From: Leeuwenhoekiella polynyae
Lineage (GTDB): Bacteria > Bacteroidota > Bacteroidia > Flavobacteriales > Flavobacteriaceae
Assembly: GCF_004104075.1 (NCBI RefSeq)
Contig: NZ_QOVK01000001.1
Coordinates: forward strand, 310,001-374,000
Length of the DNA: 64,000 nt
Direction of reading: 5' to 3'
Shown here: piece by piece, positions 1-8,975 of the stretch
Layout of the letters: each line of letters begins with the position of its first letter
Position numbering within the stretch: position 1 is the stretch's first letter
Position numbers and translations under genes: made by a program
Notes under the pieces: model-generated
Seen by the model: the letters and a program-made list of their open reading frames with translations, nothing else
What the model was told of the DNA's origin: nothing
Database searches by the model: none

Positions 1-56
1 GGGTAATCTGTATAACCTAAAAAAATAAATCTATTTAAAAAAATTAAAAACTTACT

Positions 57-146
57 CAGTCAACACGGCGTTCAAGCTGGGCTCCTGCTATGTTATGGGA
101 CAAGCTGTACCGATCGCACGAACGCTAGTTATTAGCGGTAGTAATC
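57..146. repeat. IS91-type right end fused to a half attC-like site (copy A)
   Basis: The first 63 bases match a block that recurs near 3435, 8925, 29872 and 45184. At 45 kb this block lies just downstream of an IS91 transposase C-terminus, so I read it as the 3' (oriIS-like) end of an IS91-family element. It stops at GAAC (120-123). The following gctagttattagc resembles the right arm of the attC-like palindromes at 43.6 and 45.9 kb. The rest of the element is missing or lies outside the window. Direct observation: the repeat and GAAC. Inference: the IS91 identity. Confidence 0.55.
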
Positions 147-149
147 TTT

Positions 150-1061
150 TTAATTAAATGATGTCCTAAACTGTAAAGGTGTTTGTTGTGTATTTTTTTT
201 AAACATAGTACTGAAAGATTGGGGGTATTCAAACCCCAAATCATAAGCGATTTGCTTTATGCTTAAATTAGTTGTTGAAAGCAGCTCTTTTGCTCTTTCA
301 ACTAGGGATTCCTGAATATGGGTTTGGGCATTTCTGCCGGTTGAATTTTTTAATAAATCACTTAAATAATTGGGAGAGGTATGGAGTTTTTCCGCAAAAA
401 AGCTCACTGTTGGTACACCCGAAAGTTTAGCTTCATTTTTAAGGTACTCATCCATTAATTCTTCCATTTTTACTACAATATCATTAGTTACAGAACTTCG
501 CGTCAAAAATTGCCTGTTGTGAAAACGCTTTGCATAATTGAGTAGAAGGTCAATGTGTGAAACTATTAAATCCTGACTGTAATGATCTATGTTGTTTTCT
601 AATTCACTTTGTATTTGAAGCATCAAAGACATAATGATATAATCCTCTTTTCCAGATAGGTGAAGCGCCTCTGCAGTAGCATAAGAGAAAAATCCATAAT
701 TACCAATATTCTTACCTAATTCATAATGCCGTATCAGGTCAGCTTTAAAAACCATCATATATCCTGACACGGGTTCACCTATATAATTTGTGACAGAAAA
801 AATTTGACCTGGTTTGGTAAAACTCATTACACCTTCATCAAAATCATAATGACTCTGTCCGTAACGGAATTTACCTGACGCACCTTTTTTAATCGCTACA
901 CAATAAAAATCATAATAAAAACTGCTCCAAATATCACTAGAGTCAAATCTTAAAAGCTCAAAATCAATCACGCTTATCAAAGGATGAATAGGCTTTGGCA
1001 AATTGAATAATCTATGAAGTTCAGATATGGTTTCAATTCTATATGGAGCCGCATTCTTCAT
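150..1061 (-). CDS. AraC family transcriptional regulator
   Basis: 303-residue DNA-binding regulator. Residues about 205-300 form the AraC-type double helix-turn-helix; the second recognition helix region reads IKQIAYDLGFEYPQSFSTMF, and a phenylalanine-rich tail follows. The N-terminal 190 residues form a cupin-like effector domain of unknown ligand, with the YGQSHYDFDEG stretch also seen in the regulators at 19538 and 24795. It lies 6 bp downstream of the SDR gene at 1068-1901 on the same strand, so the two are almost certainly co-transcribed, SDR first. The likely role is autoregulation of the SDR/AraC pair in response to a small molecule. The 3' end lies against a half attC-like site and an IS91-type end. 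The family call is firm; the effector is unknown. Confidence 0.9.
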   Translation of the reverse strand: MKNAAPYRIETISELHRLFNLPKPIHPLISVIDFELLRFDSSDIWSSFYYDFYCVAIKKGASGKFRYGQSHYDFDEGVMSFTKPGQIFSVTNYIGEPVSGYMMVFKADLIRHYELGKNIGNYGFFSYATAEALHLSGKEDYIIMSLMLQIQSELENNIDHYSQDLIVSHIDLLLNYAKRFHNRQFLTRSSVTNDIVVKMEELMDEYLKNEAKLSGVPTVSFFAEKLHTSPNYLSDLLKNSTGRNAQTHIQESLVERAKELLSTTNLSIKQIAYDLGFEYPQSFSTMFKKNTQQTPLQFRTSFN

Positions 1062-1067
1062 CCTATT

Positions 1068-1901
1068 TTAATCAAAATCTGTAAATAAAGATAAGGTTTT
1101 CCATTCTTGCATTTCTTCTTTTTCGTTTTTACGAACTTCTAGAATGGCAGTGTAACTATCAGATCCCAAAGGAAGGTGCAAGGGAGGATTCGGCATTTCT
1201 GCGAGTTTAAGTACTACCTGTGCTAATTTTTTAGGATTCCCCAACTGTTTACCATCAACCCCTGTAAACTGTTCTATCTGTGTATCTAAATTATAGGCAT
1301 CCATTTTATGTTGAGCAGTATGGAGTGTTTCCGCATTCATAAAATTTGTTCGGAAAGTTCCTGGAGCCAAAATACTTACTTTAATGCCAAATGGCGCAAC
1401 TTCCTGAGCCAATGCTTCCGATAATCCTATAACAGCATATTTTGAAGCACTATAGCTGCCATTGCCAGGATAGCTCATATACCCCATCATAGAAGCAATG
1501 TTGATGATATGCCCCGAATTTTGCCTGCGTAGGTGTGGCAAGACATTTCTAAGAATATGGGTTATTGCAAAAAGATTGACATCCATTGTTTTTTTAAATT
1601 CCTCATCACTTAACTCTTCGATATTCCCCAAAAGGTTATAGCCCGCATTATTGACTATCACATCTAGTTTACCAAAAGTTTCTATCCCCTTTGAAACAGC
1701 ATTTGCAACCTCTTTTTCATTGGTAATGTCCAGTTTTATTGGAAGTAAATTGCTGTCATATTCTTTAATATTTTTCAACAGTGTATTTGTATTTCGAGAA
1801 GTCGCAATGACTTTATCGCCATTCCTTAAAACTGCTTTTGTAATTTCAAGTCCCATTCCTTTAGAGGCACCGGTAATCAACCAAACTTTTTGTATTTTCA
1901 T
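1068..1901 (-). CDS. SDR family NAD(P)-dependent oxidoreductase
   Basis: 277-residue classical short-chain dehydrogenase. Visible motifs: cofactor-binding TGASKGMG at residues 10-17, NNAG at 84-87, and catalytic Ser137, Tyr150 and Lys154 (YSASK). Length and motifs match classical SDRs that reduce a carbonyl or oxidise an alcohol with NAD(P)H; the substrate cannot be read from sequence. The family is expected to be cytoplasmic. It is the first gene of a two-gene unit with the AraC regulator 6 bp downstream. The paralogues at 4383, 20473 and 25806 also sit next to AraC genes. Confidence 0.93.
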   Translation of the reverse strand: MKIQKVWLITGASKGMGLEITKAVLRNGDKVIATSRNTNTLLKNIKEYDSNLLPIKLDITNEKEVANAVSKGIETFGKLDVIVNNAGYNLLGNIEELSDEEFKKTMDVNLFAITHILRNVLPHLRRQNSGHIINIASMMGYMSYPGNGSYSASKYAVIGLSEALAQEVAPFGIKVSILAPGTFRTNFMNAETLHTAQHKMDAYNLDTQIEQFTGVDGKQLGNPKKLAQVVLKLAEMPNPPLHLPLGSDSYTAILEVRKNEKEEMQEWKTLSLFTDFD

Positions 1902-2293
1902 TTTTTTGTTTTGAACAAAATTACAAGGCCAGAAGATTTATAAAGTTTTCAAATCAAGGATAAGCGTATTTAAATTCAAGAATTGGGCTAATTTGTTTTA
2001 GTACCACTAAATGACTAAGTCAATCTTAATGTTACTCCTATCAATTTTAAACTAGACCTTTGGGACGATACAAACCAATGTAAATAGGTTCAAGAGCTTT
2101 CAGACTATTAATTCCTTTTCATATTTTCATTTTTTGTCTTGATACGGAAAAGTATGTCTTTGAGCGCATTGATTAGGCTGGAACCCTAAAGATCAAGACT
2201 GCTCTATAATTGGGAACCTTAAATGGCTTAGTCGTTATATTCTGGAAAGGAGGCTTAAACGTCAAATTAATTTAAAGATGTTTTAGAGAGTTG
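1902..2293. other. Gene-free interval
   Basis: About 390 bases of AT-rich DNA between two minus-strand genes. I see no coding remnant, RNA gene or clear repeat. It should contain the terminator of the DUF1349 gene and the promoter of the SDR gene, but neither could be pinned down. Confidence 0.4.
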
Positions 2294-2944
2294 TTATTCT
2301 TTATTTTTTTCTAACCATTCTAATCTTCTCAAATCAGGTAAGTGTTTTATATTAAATTCTTCAAATATAGCTTTGAATCCTTCTCCATCAGGGCTTGCTG
2401 CCATCATACCTACCTTAACCGGAACATCGCCTTTTAGATAACTTAAATTACTCATCGTATAATTTTCTCCATCAAGGGAATAGAATATTTCAACAGCATC
2501 TAATCGTCTAACAGCCTTAATCCATACCGAACGAGGTTGTTGTGACAATTGAATCACACTCCAACTACTTTTAGTATCGGTAACTACGGTACTGAAATTA
2601 TATTTACCGTCAACATATTCAATTCCTGTCTTTATCCAATGTTTTTCATCAACTCTTAGCATCATTCCCATTTGATCAAAGCGGGTTTTATATTCTCCTG
2701 TTATTTTTAGGGTTGCCTCGAACTCTCCTCCTCTGGTTGTAAAATAAAATGGTCCATCGTCTACTGTAAAACCATAGTGTGTTTCACGCCAATAGTCTGA
2801 TTGCGGGGTCACGAACATTTCCAATTTATCTTCTGACACTTGCCATGAGGCAGGTTCATTATACCAATTCATAGTTTCTATTTTTTGAGAAGATGCAAGT
2901 GTTGCTATCATCATGAGTAACGGTAAAACAATATTTTTTTTCAC
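2294..2944 (-). CDS. Secreted DUF1349 domain protein
   Basis: 216 residues with an N-terminal signal peptide (about residues 1-19, hydrophobic core LPLLMMIATLA). The rest matches the DUF1349 family, a concanavalin A-like beta-sandwich, with the characteristic pattern of tryptophans and glycines (WYNEPASWQ, DQMGMMLRVDEKHWIKTGIE, then VKVGMMAASPDGEGF near the end). Family members are often called regulation-of-enolase-like proteins or carbohydrate-binding-like, but no activity is established. The signal peptide suggests periplasmic or outer-membrane export. It stands alone, with gene-poor DNA on both sides. Confidence 0.8.
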   Translation of the reverse strand: MKKNIVLPLLMMIATLASSQKIETMNWYNEPASWQVSEDKLEMFVTPQSDYWRETHYGFTVDDGPFYFTTRGGEFEATLKITGEYKTRFDQMGMMLRVDEKHWIKTGIEYVDGKYNFSTVVTDTKSSWSVIQLSQQPRSVWIKAVRRLDAVEIFYSLDGENYTMSNLSYLKGDVPVKVGMMAASPDGEGFKAIFEEFNIKHLPDLRRLEWLEKNKE

Positions 2945-3126
2945 TTTATTCTTGTTAAGTATTACGAATTGTAGTCTATCTCAAAACTATCTGTTTATTT
3001 CTTAAAAGTAGTTGAAGCGTGTTCGATATCCAATAAAATTTAAATAATAGACAAGAGTGACCTCAAGGCAATACCGTTTGCATATCCTTCTTTTAACGAC
3101 CTCATCAAACTCTAAACACCTGATAT

Positions 3127-3252
3127 TTAATTCTCAAGAGCAGTATTGAATGCTATCCCAAGGTTGATGCCCCTTTTAATGTTGTAAGTAAAAAGCATCA
3201 GCCCTAAATCTGCCAACGCTGCTTGTAAACCTCTTTTGGTTCGGTAGGTGTA
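3127..3252 (-). pseudogene. IS1182-family transposase C-terminal remnant
   Basis: On the minus strand the frame ending at 3127 reads KYTYRTKRGLQAALADLGL followed by MLFTYNIKRGIN. This matches the C-terminal tail of IS1182-type DDE transposases in Bacteroidota, which usually end in a GLMxxAYNLRRxxN-like motif. Only about 40 codons survive. A matching N-terminal remnant lies separately at 11930-12180. Confidence 0.6.
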
Positions 3253-3288
3253 CTTCAAAGAAAAACAAGCCCTCCAAAACACTATACG

Positions 3289-3462
3289 AGTTCAGTGCAG
3301 ACCTCAAATAACCATCCTAAAACAGACTAACTCCTATAGAAGGCTGACCGAATCCCGCTATCGGGACGGTTCAGTCAACACGGCGTTCAAGCTGGGCTCC
3401 TGCTATGTTACGGGACAATCTGTACCGATCGCACGAACGCTAATTGTTGTTGCCCGTTTTTT
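3289..3462. repeat. IS91-type right end with half attC-like site (copy B)
   Basis: A longer copy of the element end. It begins with the segment also found near 45050 (tgcagacctcaaataac), contains a short hairpin (tcccgctatcggga at about 3353) and then the conserved block ending at GAAC (3435-3438). After GAAC the sequence continues gctaattgttgttgcccg, ending 5 bases before the stop codon of the gene at 3468. Arrangement seen directly; IS91 assignment inferred from copy E at 45 kb. Confidence 0.55.
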
Positions 3463-3467
3463 TTCCG

Positions 3468-4079
3468 TTATAGTTGCTCAATTAATTCCAATCTTTTCAC
3501 AATCGAGTTTTTTTCAAGAATTGTTCCCGGGGATAAAACTGCATTCGCACCTATTCTCGAATTGTCGCCTACCAAGGCTCCGAATTTTTCGACTCCGGTA
3601 TCAATTACAGTATTTTTGTATTTTACTAGAATCTTTTTGTCCGCTCTTTCATTGTAATGGTTTGCTGCTATTGAGCCTCCTTCGAAATTAACTTTTTGTC
3701 CAATAATACTATTCCCGATATAGTTTAAATGCGCAATTGCTGTTTCCGCACAAATTATGCTGCTTTTAATCTCAGAACTTGGTCCAATATTCACAGATTT
3801 ATCCAAGAATACTCCTTCTCTAAAATATGCGTTTGCTCCGATGCGACAATTTTGCATTGCTATAAAGGGTTTTTTAAATGTAACTCCGCTTTCTACACTT
3901 ACAGATTTATGAATTGCTATTCCGTCAGAAACTTTAAATTCCGTTCCGAGTAATGGAAGTATTTTCTCAATGATTTTTTTCAGATTAATAGTCAATTCCC
4001 ACGGTGCTAAGATTTGCTCCGTTTCCAGAAATTCTGGAAGGTTTGATATGAAATTCTTAATGTCCATCTTTTGTTCCAT
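3468..4079 (-). CDS. Left-handed beta-helix (LpxA-like) acyltransferase-family protein
   Basis: 203-residue protein with hexapeptide-repeat character from about residue 50 to 195. Isoleucine/valine-led six-residue turns (IHKSVSVESGVTF, IGANAYFREGVFLDKSVNIG, IGANAVLSPGTILEKNSIV) build a left-handed parallel beta-helix. The family includes sugar-nucleotide acyl- and N-acetyltransferases such as GlmU or LpxA, but the substrate is not visible. The first 45 residues are helical and atypical. It lies immediately beside a half attC-like site, in the position expected of a cassette gene, and may have been acquired that way. Confidence 0.75.
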   Translation of the reverse strand: MEQKMDIKNFISNLPEFLETEQILAPWELTINLKKIIEKILPLLGTEFKVSDGIAIHKSVSVESGVTFKKPFIAMQNCRIGANAYFREGVFLDKSVNIGPSSEIKSSIICAETAIAHLNYIGNSIIGQKVNFEGGSIAANHYNERADKKILVKYKNTVIDTGVEKFGALVGDNSRIGANAVLSPGTILEKNSIVKRLELIEQL

Positions 4080-4321
4080 TTGACAATATTTATAACTTAC
4101 AAAAGTTCAATTTAATCCAAATTTTGATTTCTGTAAATTGATTACAATGTTTTGCACATGGCTTATGGCAGTTTCGAAGCACTTTCCTGACCACCGAAAC
4201 CAAAGTTAGCTGTGAAGCGAAAACCTTACTGTGAGTTGTCCATCCGTCATAAGTAGTATGCTTAGCTTTTATCTTTACACCTTAGTATTCTGTCTTGATA
4301 GGTTTGCATAGTTCAATTAGC

Positions 4322-4354
4322 AGTCCATTGTTATCTGTTAGATAACAATGGACT
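4322..4354. repeat. Perfect 15-bp inverted repeat
   Basis: Arms at 4322-4336 and 4340-4354 are exact reverse complements with a 3-base loop. It lies 28 bases beyond the stop codon of the minus-strand SDR gene. A transcription terminator is plausible, but no T-tract follows on the minus strand, so a small palindromic element is equally possible. The surrounding interval 4080-4382 has no gene. Confidence 0.6.
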
Positions 4355-4382
4355 TGCAATAAAAAACTGGACTTTAAGTTGC

Positions 4383-5213
4383 TTATTTGTCAAAGTCTGT
4401 TGATAAAGAAAGAATTTTCCATCCGTCAATTTGCTTTAATAAATGATTGGTTTTGTCTATCGCTCTTTTGTGGGCATCACTTCCTAAAAATAAAAGTGTT
4501 GGAGGATTTTGGCTATTAATTAATTCAATAAAAGCGTTCGCAACTTTGTCGGGGTTGCCTAATTGTTTTCCGTCTATTTCAGTCATTTTTTGGTGTGCAG
4601 CTCTCAAAAAACTGTAATCGTCAATTTGTTTTTTGCCGAAACTAATCGAGTCTGCTTTTGCGAAATTAGTGCGAAACCATCCGGGTAAAACCGCTGTAAC
4701 GTTTATACCTAATGGTTTCAAATCATTCGCCAATGCTTCAGACAAACCTGTTACCGCAAATTTTGCTGCGGAATAAATACTCCAACCAAGTCCTGGTGCA
4801 AAACCTGCGATTGATGAAATATTAATAATATGTCCCGAACGCTGATTGCGTAAGTAGGGCAATGCTTGCTGAATGACTTTTACAACAGCAAAAAAATTGA
4901 CATTGAAATTGTCATTTATTTCTTCGTCCGATAATTCTTCTATTGCTCCGCCAATTCCGTAACCTGCGTTGTTTATAACTACATCTATTTTTCCAAAAGC
5001 GTACTTAGTGCTTTCGAATGATGTTGCAATTGATTTTTCGTCTGTTAAATCAACTTCCAAGGGCAAAAAGTTTTCATTCGCAATGCCCGAAAAAGCAGAA
5101 ATTTTTCGTGAAGTTGCAGCAACTTTTTCTCCTTGTAATAATAATTGTTCTACTAAAGAACGTCCAATACCTTTGGATGCTCCCGTGATGTACCAAACTT
5201 TTGAGTTTTCCAT
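4383..5213 (-). CDS. SDR family oxidoreductase
   Basis: 276-residue classical SDR. Motifs: TGASKGIG at 10-17, NNAG at 81-84, catalytic Ser134, Tyr147 and Lys151 (YSAAK). The C-terminal section contains the DGKQLGNPDKVANAF stretch shared with the SDR at 1068, which points to common ancestry. It lies about 80 bp downstream of the AraC gene (5296-6189), so here the regulator comes first, the reverse of the order at 150-1901. Substrate unknown. A perfect hairpin follows the gene. Confidence 0.93.
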   Translation of the reverse strand: MENSKVWYITGASKGIGRSLVEQLLLQGEKVAATSRKISAFSGIANENFLPLEVDLTDEKSIATSFESTKYAFGKIDVVINNAGYGIGGAIEELSDEEINDNFNVNFFAVVKVIQQALPYLRNQRSGHIINISSIAGFAPGLGWSIYSAAKFAVTGLSEALANDLKPLGINVTAVLPGWFRTNFAKADSISFGKKQIDDYSFLRAAHQKMTEIDGKQLGNPDKVANAFIELINSQNPPTLLFLGSDAHKRAIDKTNHLLKQIDGWKILSLSTDFDK

Positions 5214-5295
5214 TTTTATACTTTTGTTGTGGTTACAAAATTAGAATGGATTTCTTGGAGATGGTAAGTAGGATAGAAATCAATATTTGTAAAAA

Positions 5296-6189
5296 TCAAA
5301 CCAATTTAAAAGAACTCGGGTTTATTCCTGTTTGTTTTTTAAAGAATTTATTAAAATGTGCAGGGTCGCCAAAACCCAAAGTTTCACTTACTTCCGAAAT
5401 TGTCCAATCGGTGTGTTTGAGCAAAATTTTTGCTTCTGTACCTATTCGTTCAAATATGTGTTGGCTCGTTGTTTTTCCTGTTACTTTTTTTACGCACCTA
5501 TTCAGATAATTAACGTGAACAAACATTTTCTCTGCGTATTCATTAGGCAAGCGAAATTTTAGTTTGTCAGACTTGTATTGAATAGGGAATTGCTGTTCCA
5601 ATAATTCTGTAAAGATCATTGTAATGCGTTTGCTTGCATCCCCATATTGAAAAAAATTTTCTGGCGGGATCCATTTCATTGCCAAAAAATATAATTCGCT
5701 TACATAATTTCTAATCAAATCATACTTGTAGATGTAATCTCCTTGCACTTCTTGAAGCATTTTTGAGAATAAGTTCTCTACCTCTTGACAGCTGGTTTTT
5801 GATAGCTTAAAAATAGGTGGATTTGATGATTTAAAAAGAGAAAGATTGTCTAAATCTAACTTGTAATTGCCTTGAAAAAATTCACTTTTAAAAACGCAGA
5901 AAGCACCTTTTGTTATGGCTGATAAAGGTTGATACGAATAAGGAATATTCGGGTGGAAAAACAATAAAGTATTGCCGCTTACTTTTATATTTTGATTTCC
6001 ATATCTAAACGTATTTTCACCTGAAAAAAGCATTATTTTAAAGAAATTTCTGCGAATGTGAATTGGAAATTCTTCATTTTTTCTCATTCGGTTTTCAATC
6101 TGAAACACATTGAATTGTCCGATTGTATTGTGAAGATTTTCAGGATATTTATTGAACTTGTACTTATAAAATTCTTCTATTGATTCCAT
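5296..6189 (-). CDS. AraC family transcriptional regulator
   Basis: About 297 residues if translation starts at the methionine of MESIEEFYKYKF (codon at 6187-6189). The frame stays open to 6279, but the extra 30 residues look unlike the family, so I prefer the shorter form. The C-terminal AraC helix-turn-helix (about 200-295) includes ISEVSETLGFGDPAHFNKFF. The N-terminal ligand domain is only distantly related to the other three AraC proteins here (FRYGNQNIKVSGNTLLFFHP instead of YGQxxYDxDxG). It is upstream of and probably co-transcribed with the SDR gene at 4383. Confidence 0.88.
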   Translation of the reverse strand: MESIEEFYKYKFNKYPENLHNTIGQFNVFQIENRMRKNEEFPIHIRRNFFKIMLFSGENTFRYGNQNIKVSGNTLLFFHPNIPYSYQPLSAITKGAFCVFKSEFFQGNYKLDLDNLSLFKSSNPPIFKLSKTSCQEVENLFSKMLQEVQGDYIYKYDLIRNYVSELYFLAMKWIPPENFFQYGDASKRITMIFTELLEQQFPIQYKSDKLKFRLPNEYAEKMFVHVNYLNRCVKKVTGKTTSQHIFERIGTEAKILLKHTDWTISEVSETLGFGDPAHFNKFFKKQTGINPSSFKLV

Positions 6190-6413
6190 TTTAACTATTT
6201 GCATAAACGAAACCAAAGTACAATATATTTTCCGAATGGATTTTTGGTCACCTATTTCTGGAAATGACGAAGTTTGCAATGACCATAAATCAGGAATATA
6301 AGTCCATTTTAAAGGGACATCATGTTGCTGATTTACAAACGGTCTAAAACTAGAAAACCGCTCATCCCGAGCTATCGGAACGGTTTAAATGAATGCGTTT
6401 TTTAAATAGTTAA

Positions 6414-6440
6414 GGGGTTGTGCAACGACTACCTGCTTGT
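6414..6440. repeat. attC-like half site
   Basis: The sequence ggttgtgcaacgactacctg overlaps the 3' end of the gene at 6429. Nearly the same pattern (ggggttgtgc, one variable base, acgacta, then a gttgt core) occurs at 16190-16226, and a related form (gttgcgtaacgac) at 43486. Its position next to a gene end and the GTTGT cores fit a cassette boundary. No full palindrome remains here. Confidence 0.45.
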
Positions 6441-6935
6441 TGTAGAGCGTTTTTTATAGTTATTTGCTTTTACTGTGTTACTTTTCCTTTCTATAGATTT
6501 TATTTTACCTTCTTTGATTTCCACTCTTATACCAATATCTTTCTTCAAGAAACCAAAATATTCATAGTGCTTTCCGCAAATAAGGATCAGGTCATATTTT
6601 TTGTTCTCGTCCTGAATTTCAATCAAGTCAACATTTAGTTTGGTATTTTTAATTTGAGTTTCTTTTTTTTGTTCTGCTTTAGTTAGTGTAGACAATAAGT
6701 ACTGCTCAATTTCATTTATATAATCTTCCCTATTTTTATTTAGATTGTTAACCTTTTCAATTTGATTTTGAGAGATTTCATTCTGATTAAATTTTATATA
6801 TAAATCGTAAAATTTTCTGTTGCTATCATAAACTACTTCTGCAAAATAAAATGAGCCATGACGCGAAAATTCTCGTTGAATTTTTTCCAAGGTTAGTATT
6901 TCAGATTGTTTAATTCGGTTTTTCAATTTCTTCAA
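6429..6935 (-). CDS. Hypothetical cassette protein
   Basis: 168 residues, lysine-, glutamate- and asparagine-rich, no recognisable family. The N-terminal half is predicted helical with coiled-coil character (residues 55-95); the C-terminal part alternates beta strands (VDLIEIQDENKKYDLILICG). No signal peptide or membrane segment, so presumably cytoplasmic. The gene is bracketed by cassette-type boundaries: in coding orientation GTTGTGG lies at its 5' edge (near 6950) and the similar complement CTACAAC at its 3' edge. AT-rich codon use also differs from the core genes at the right end of the window. Function unknown. Confidence 0.7.
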   Translation of the reverse strand: MKKLKNRIKQSEILTLEKIQREFSRHGSFYFAEVVYDSNRKFYDLYIKFNQNEISQNQIEKVNNLNKNREDYINEIEQYLLSTLTKAEQKKETQIKNTKLNVDLIEIQDENKKYDLILICGKHYEYFGFLKKDIGIRVEIKEGKIKSIERKSNTVKANNYKKRSTTSR

Positions 6936-6945
6936 ATTTGGTTAA

Positions 6946-6966
6946 TGCACCACAACTCGTTATATC
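6946..6966 (-). other. Cassette 5' boundary with attI-like core
   Basis: In coding (minus) orientation this reads GATATAACGAGTTGTGGTG. The GATATAACnAGTT core is shared with 11394-11406, 44202-44214 and 47300-47312. In each case the gene-specific sequence starts after AGTT. Here the DNA beyond the core does not match the integrase-linked copies. I interpret it as the point where a cassette was inserted. Confidence 0.45.
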
Positions 6967-7107
6967 ACACTAAATTTATACATATCCGCTGAGATCTGAT
7001 AGGACTTGATGCTGTAATTATAAGATACTGTACAATCAAAACTGACTCACCTTGCTGAGTACCTGGTCGCTACCCTACTTCTATTTTCGATCCATTTACC
7101 TGGTGAT

Positions 7108-7420
7108 CTAATAAGGCCTAACCTCCCCGGGTTTCAATCAGATACTTGCAACTATTTTGTAGTTGGGTTATGCCCTGTTGTCTCCACATGTCAATCGTAT
7201 AATTCCCCAACAACGCTACCTGAATTTCCTTTTTAAAGCGTTGCTATTGATTCTCGTGCAGCATTTCCCAATTTTCCAGAATGACCGCGCTGACACTCTA
7301 TACGCTCCGGAGCAGGTATTTTATCACGTTTCTGGGCATTGATCCGGGATGCTGCCGGTAGCAGATTCCAGAGGTCTTTTTTTTTCCAGATAGAAGAGGG
7401 AATTACTTTGTGCCAAGCGT
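7108..7420 (-). pseudogene. HNH endonuclease remnant (copy 1)
   Basis: Reading the minus strand from about 7420 gives HKVIPSSIWKKKDLWNLLPA, then RDKIPAPERIE, then after a frameshift WEMLHENQ, an in-frame stop, QRFKKEIQVALLG and QNSCKYLIETRG. The VIPxSIWKNNDLWNLLP core is typical of the HNH domain of Bacteroidota nucleases. Stops and frameshifts show it is dead. Three further copies lie at 21480, 24255 and 29285. The rest of the 6967-7802 interval shows no other gene. Confidence 0.65.
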
Positions 7421-7802
7421 TTTGATTTCATCTCGCCTTTTGCTTTTACTGCTATAAACGGTTACCAAATGTCCGTTTTTCACTAACCTTGTGTGATTGG
7501 TTTTCCAATACGATCCAATGATGCTGTCAATATACTTTTTATATTTTTATCTTTAAACTTTGAAATACAAAGGTCTTATGGGTTCTTTTGGTGTGTGTTC
7601 TAATTGAGAATTTTTGTCGTCAAAATGAGAATAAAAGTCCAGATTATTGAGATAAGTTCAAGTTATACAAACTATAATTTGATAAAAGCTATTCGTTATT
7701 AGTTAGATAATATTTCAATAGGGTATTTTTATGAATTACTTTATCAATGGAGAACAGGCTTGTGAAAAAACATCATCTTAACACTGAAATTACTTACGAG
7801 TT

Positions 7803-8699
7803 ATGAGTTTTAAAAACACCAAGCAATTAGGTTTCTTAGCTGCCTTATTCTCTGCATTGGCTTGGTCAACTACAGGTATATTCGTTCGATTTTTAAAGGA
7901 TTTCTCTGCCTTGGAAATTATAGCCGGACGTTGTTGTATTGGTCTGATATTTATTCTTTTATTTTTCCTAATTCGCCACTATTCATTGGGTAAAAAATTA
8001 TGGAAGTCTAAACAAGCCTGGGGATTGGGAACCCTGATGGCCTGCTATTTTATGCTTGTTGTAATTTCTTATCAGATTGCGCCGGTAGCAGAAGTTTCCA
8101 TACTTACAAATACAACCCCTTTATTTGCGTTGATTTACAAAAGAAGTAAAGGGCTTTCAATTTCTTCTCAGGAGATGTGGGGTATATCTTTGGGAATGAT
8201 TGGTGTGATCTTAGTGGTGATCTCTGGGAATTCCTCTCCCCAATTTTCTTCTGGAACATTGCATTTATTGGGAGATTTTATGGCATTACTTGCCGGAGGA
8301 GCAATGGCATTCTATTCTATTCTTTATAAGAACATTCCCGAGGAGAAAAAACCCTCCTCACCACTAGCAAGCTTTTTTACATTCTTTGTCGGCAGTGCAA
8401 TAAGTCTCCTTATCATTGGTTTTTCTGGAGATAGTGGTGCTATTATTAATTCTCTTGATGTTAATGCTTTATATCTATTCCTGGCCTTAGGAATCTTAGC
8501 TACCCTTTTACCGACATTGTGTTACGCCTACGCTTCTTCGGTTTTGGCTTCAGTCACAGTTACCTCATTAAGGTTGCTTACGCCATTATTGGCTGCATTT
8601 TTAGCTATTATATTTCTAGATGAAATTCCCGGTTTCTTGTTTTGGCCAGGAGCTTTAATTCTTCTGATGGGATTGTTCCTGATTATAAAATCAAAATAA
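7803..8699 (+). CDS. EamA/DMT family transporter
   Basis: 298 residues, about ten hydrophobic membrane helices in two EamA repeats (about 10-145 and 160-295), each with the glycine/alanine-rich packing typical of drug/metabolite transporters. Residues FSALAWSTTGIFVRFL begin the first repeat; PLLAAFLAIIFLDE lies in the second, a hallmark of the fold. It should be an inner-membrane secondary exporter or importer of small metabolites; the substrate is unknown. It is one of few plus-strand genes in the left half and stands alone between an HNH remnant and an IS91-type end. Confidence 0.9.
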   Translation: MSFKNTKQLGFLAALFSALAWSTTGIFVRFLKDFSALEIIAGRCCIGLIFILLFFLIRHYSLGKKLWKSKQAWGLGTLMACYFMLVVISYQIAPVAEVSILTNTTPLFALIYKRSKGLSISSQEMWGISLGMIGVILVVISGNSSPQFSSGTLHLLGDFMALLAGGAMAFYSILYKNIPEEKKPSSPLASFFTFFVGSAISLLIIGFSGDSGAIINSLDVNALYLFLALGILATLLPTLCYAYASSVLASVTVTSLRLLTPLLAAFLAIIFLDEIPGFLFWPGALILLMGLFLIIKSK

Positions 8700-8875
8700 A
8701 GGTATTAAGATTTTTATAGCACTTTCTACAAATAATGGTCGATTTGGAAAAGCCTTTCCCCTACGCTACTGTCTACAGGTTAAGCGACAGGAGTGTTAGC
8801 TTATACGAGTAAACATAGCCTATAAGGATTAGACTTTTCTCAGCAGCGTTAACTCAAACCTTGCCTATTTGCCGG

Positions 8876-8945
8876 AGCGTTAGGACTCCCACTATACAAC
8901 GGGACAGGCTGTACCGACCGCACGAACGCTAGTTATTAACTGTGG
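8876..8945. repeat. IS91-type right end with half attC-like site (copy C)
   Basis: A short copy of the conserved element end (cgggacaggctgtaccgacc), ending at GAAC (8925-8928) and followed by gctagttattaactgtgg. Just to its left (about 8735-8870) lies a fragment also related to the decayed repeat family at 19.3 and 47.9 kb. It abuts the 3' end of the epoxide hydrolase unit. Confidence 0.5.
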
Positions 8946-8975
8946 TTTTTTCATTTTTAAACTATAGCATTTTTT

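Noticed and set aside
3248-3691. Plus-strand reading frame of 147 codons
   Set aside because: It overlays the IS91-type end and runs antisense to the beta-helix acyltransferase gene; the product has no protein-like composition.
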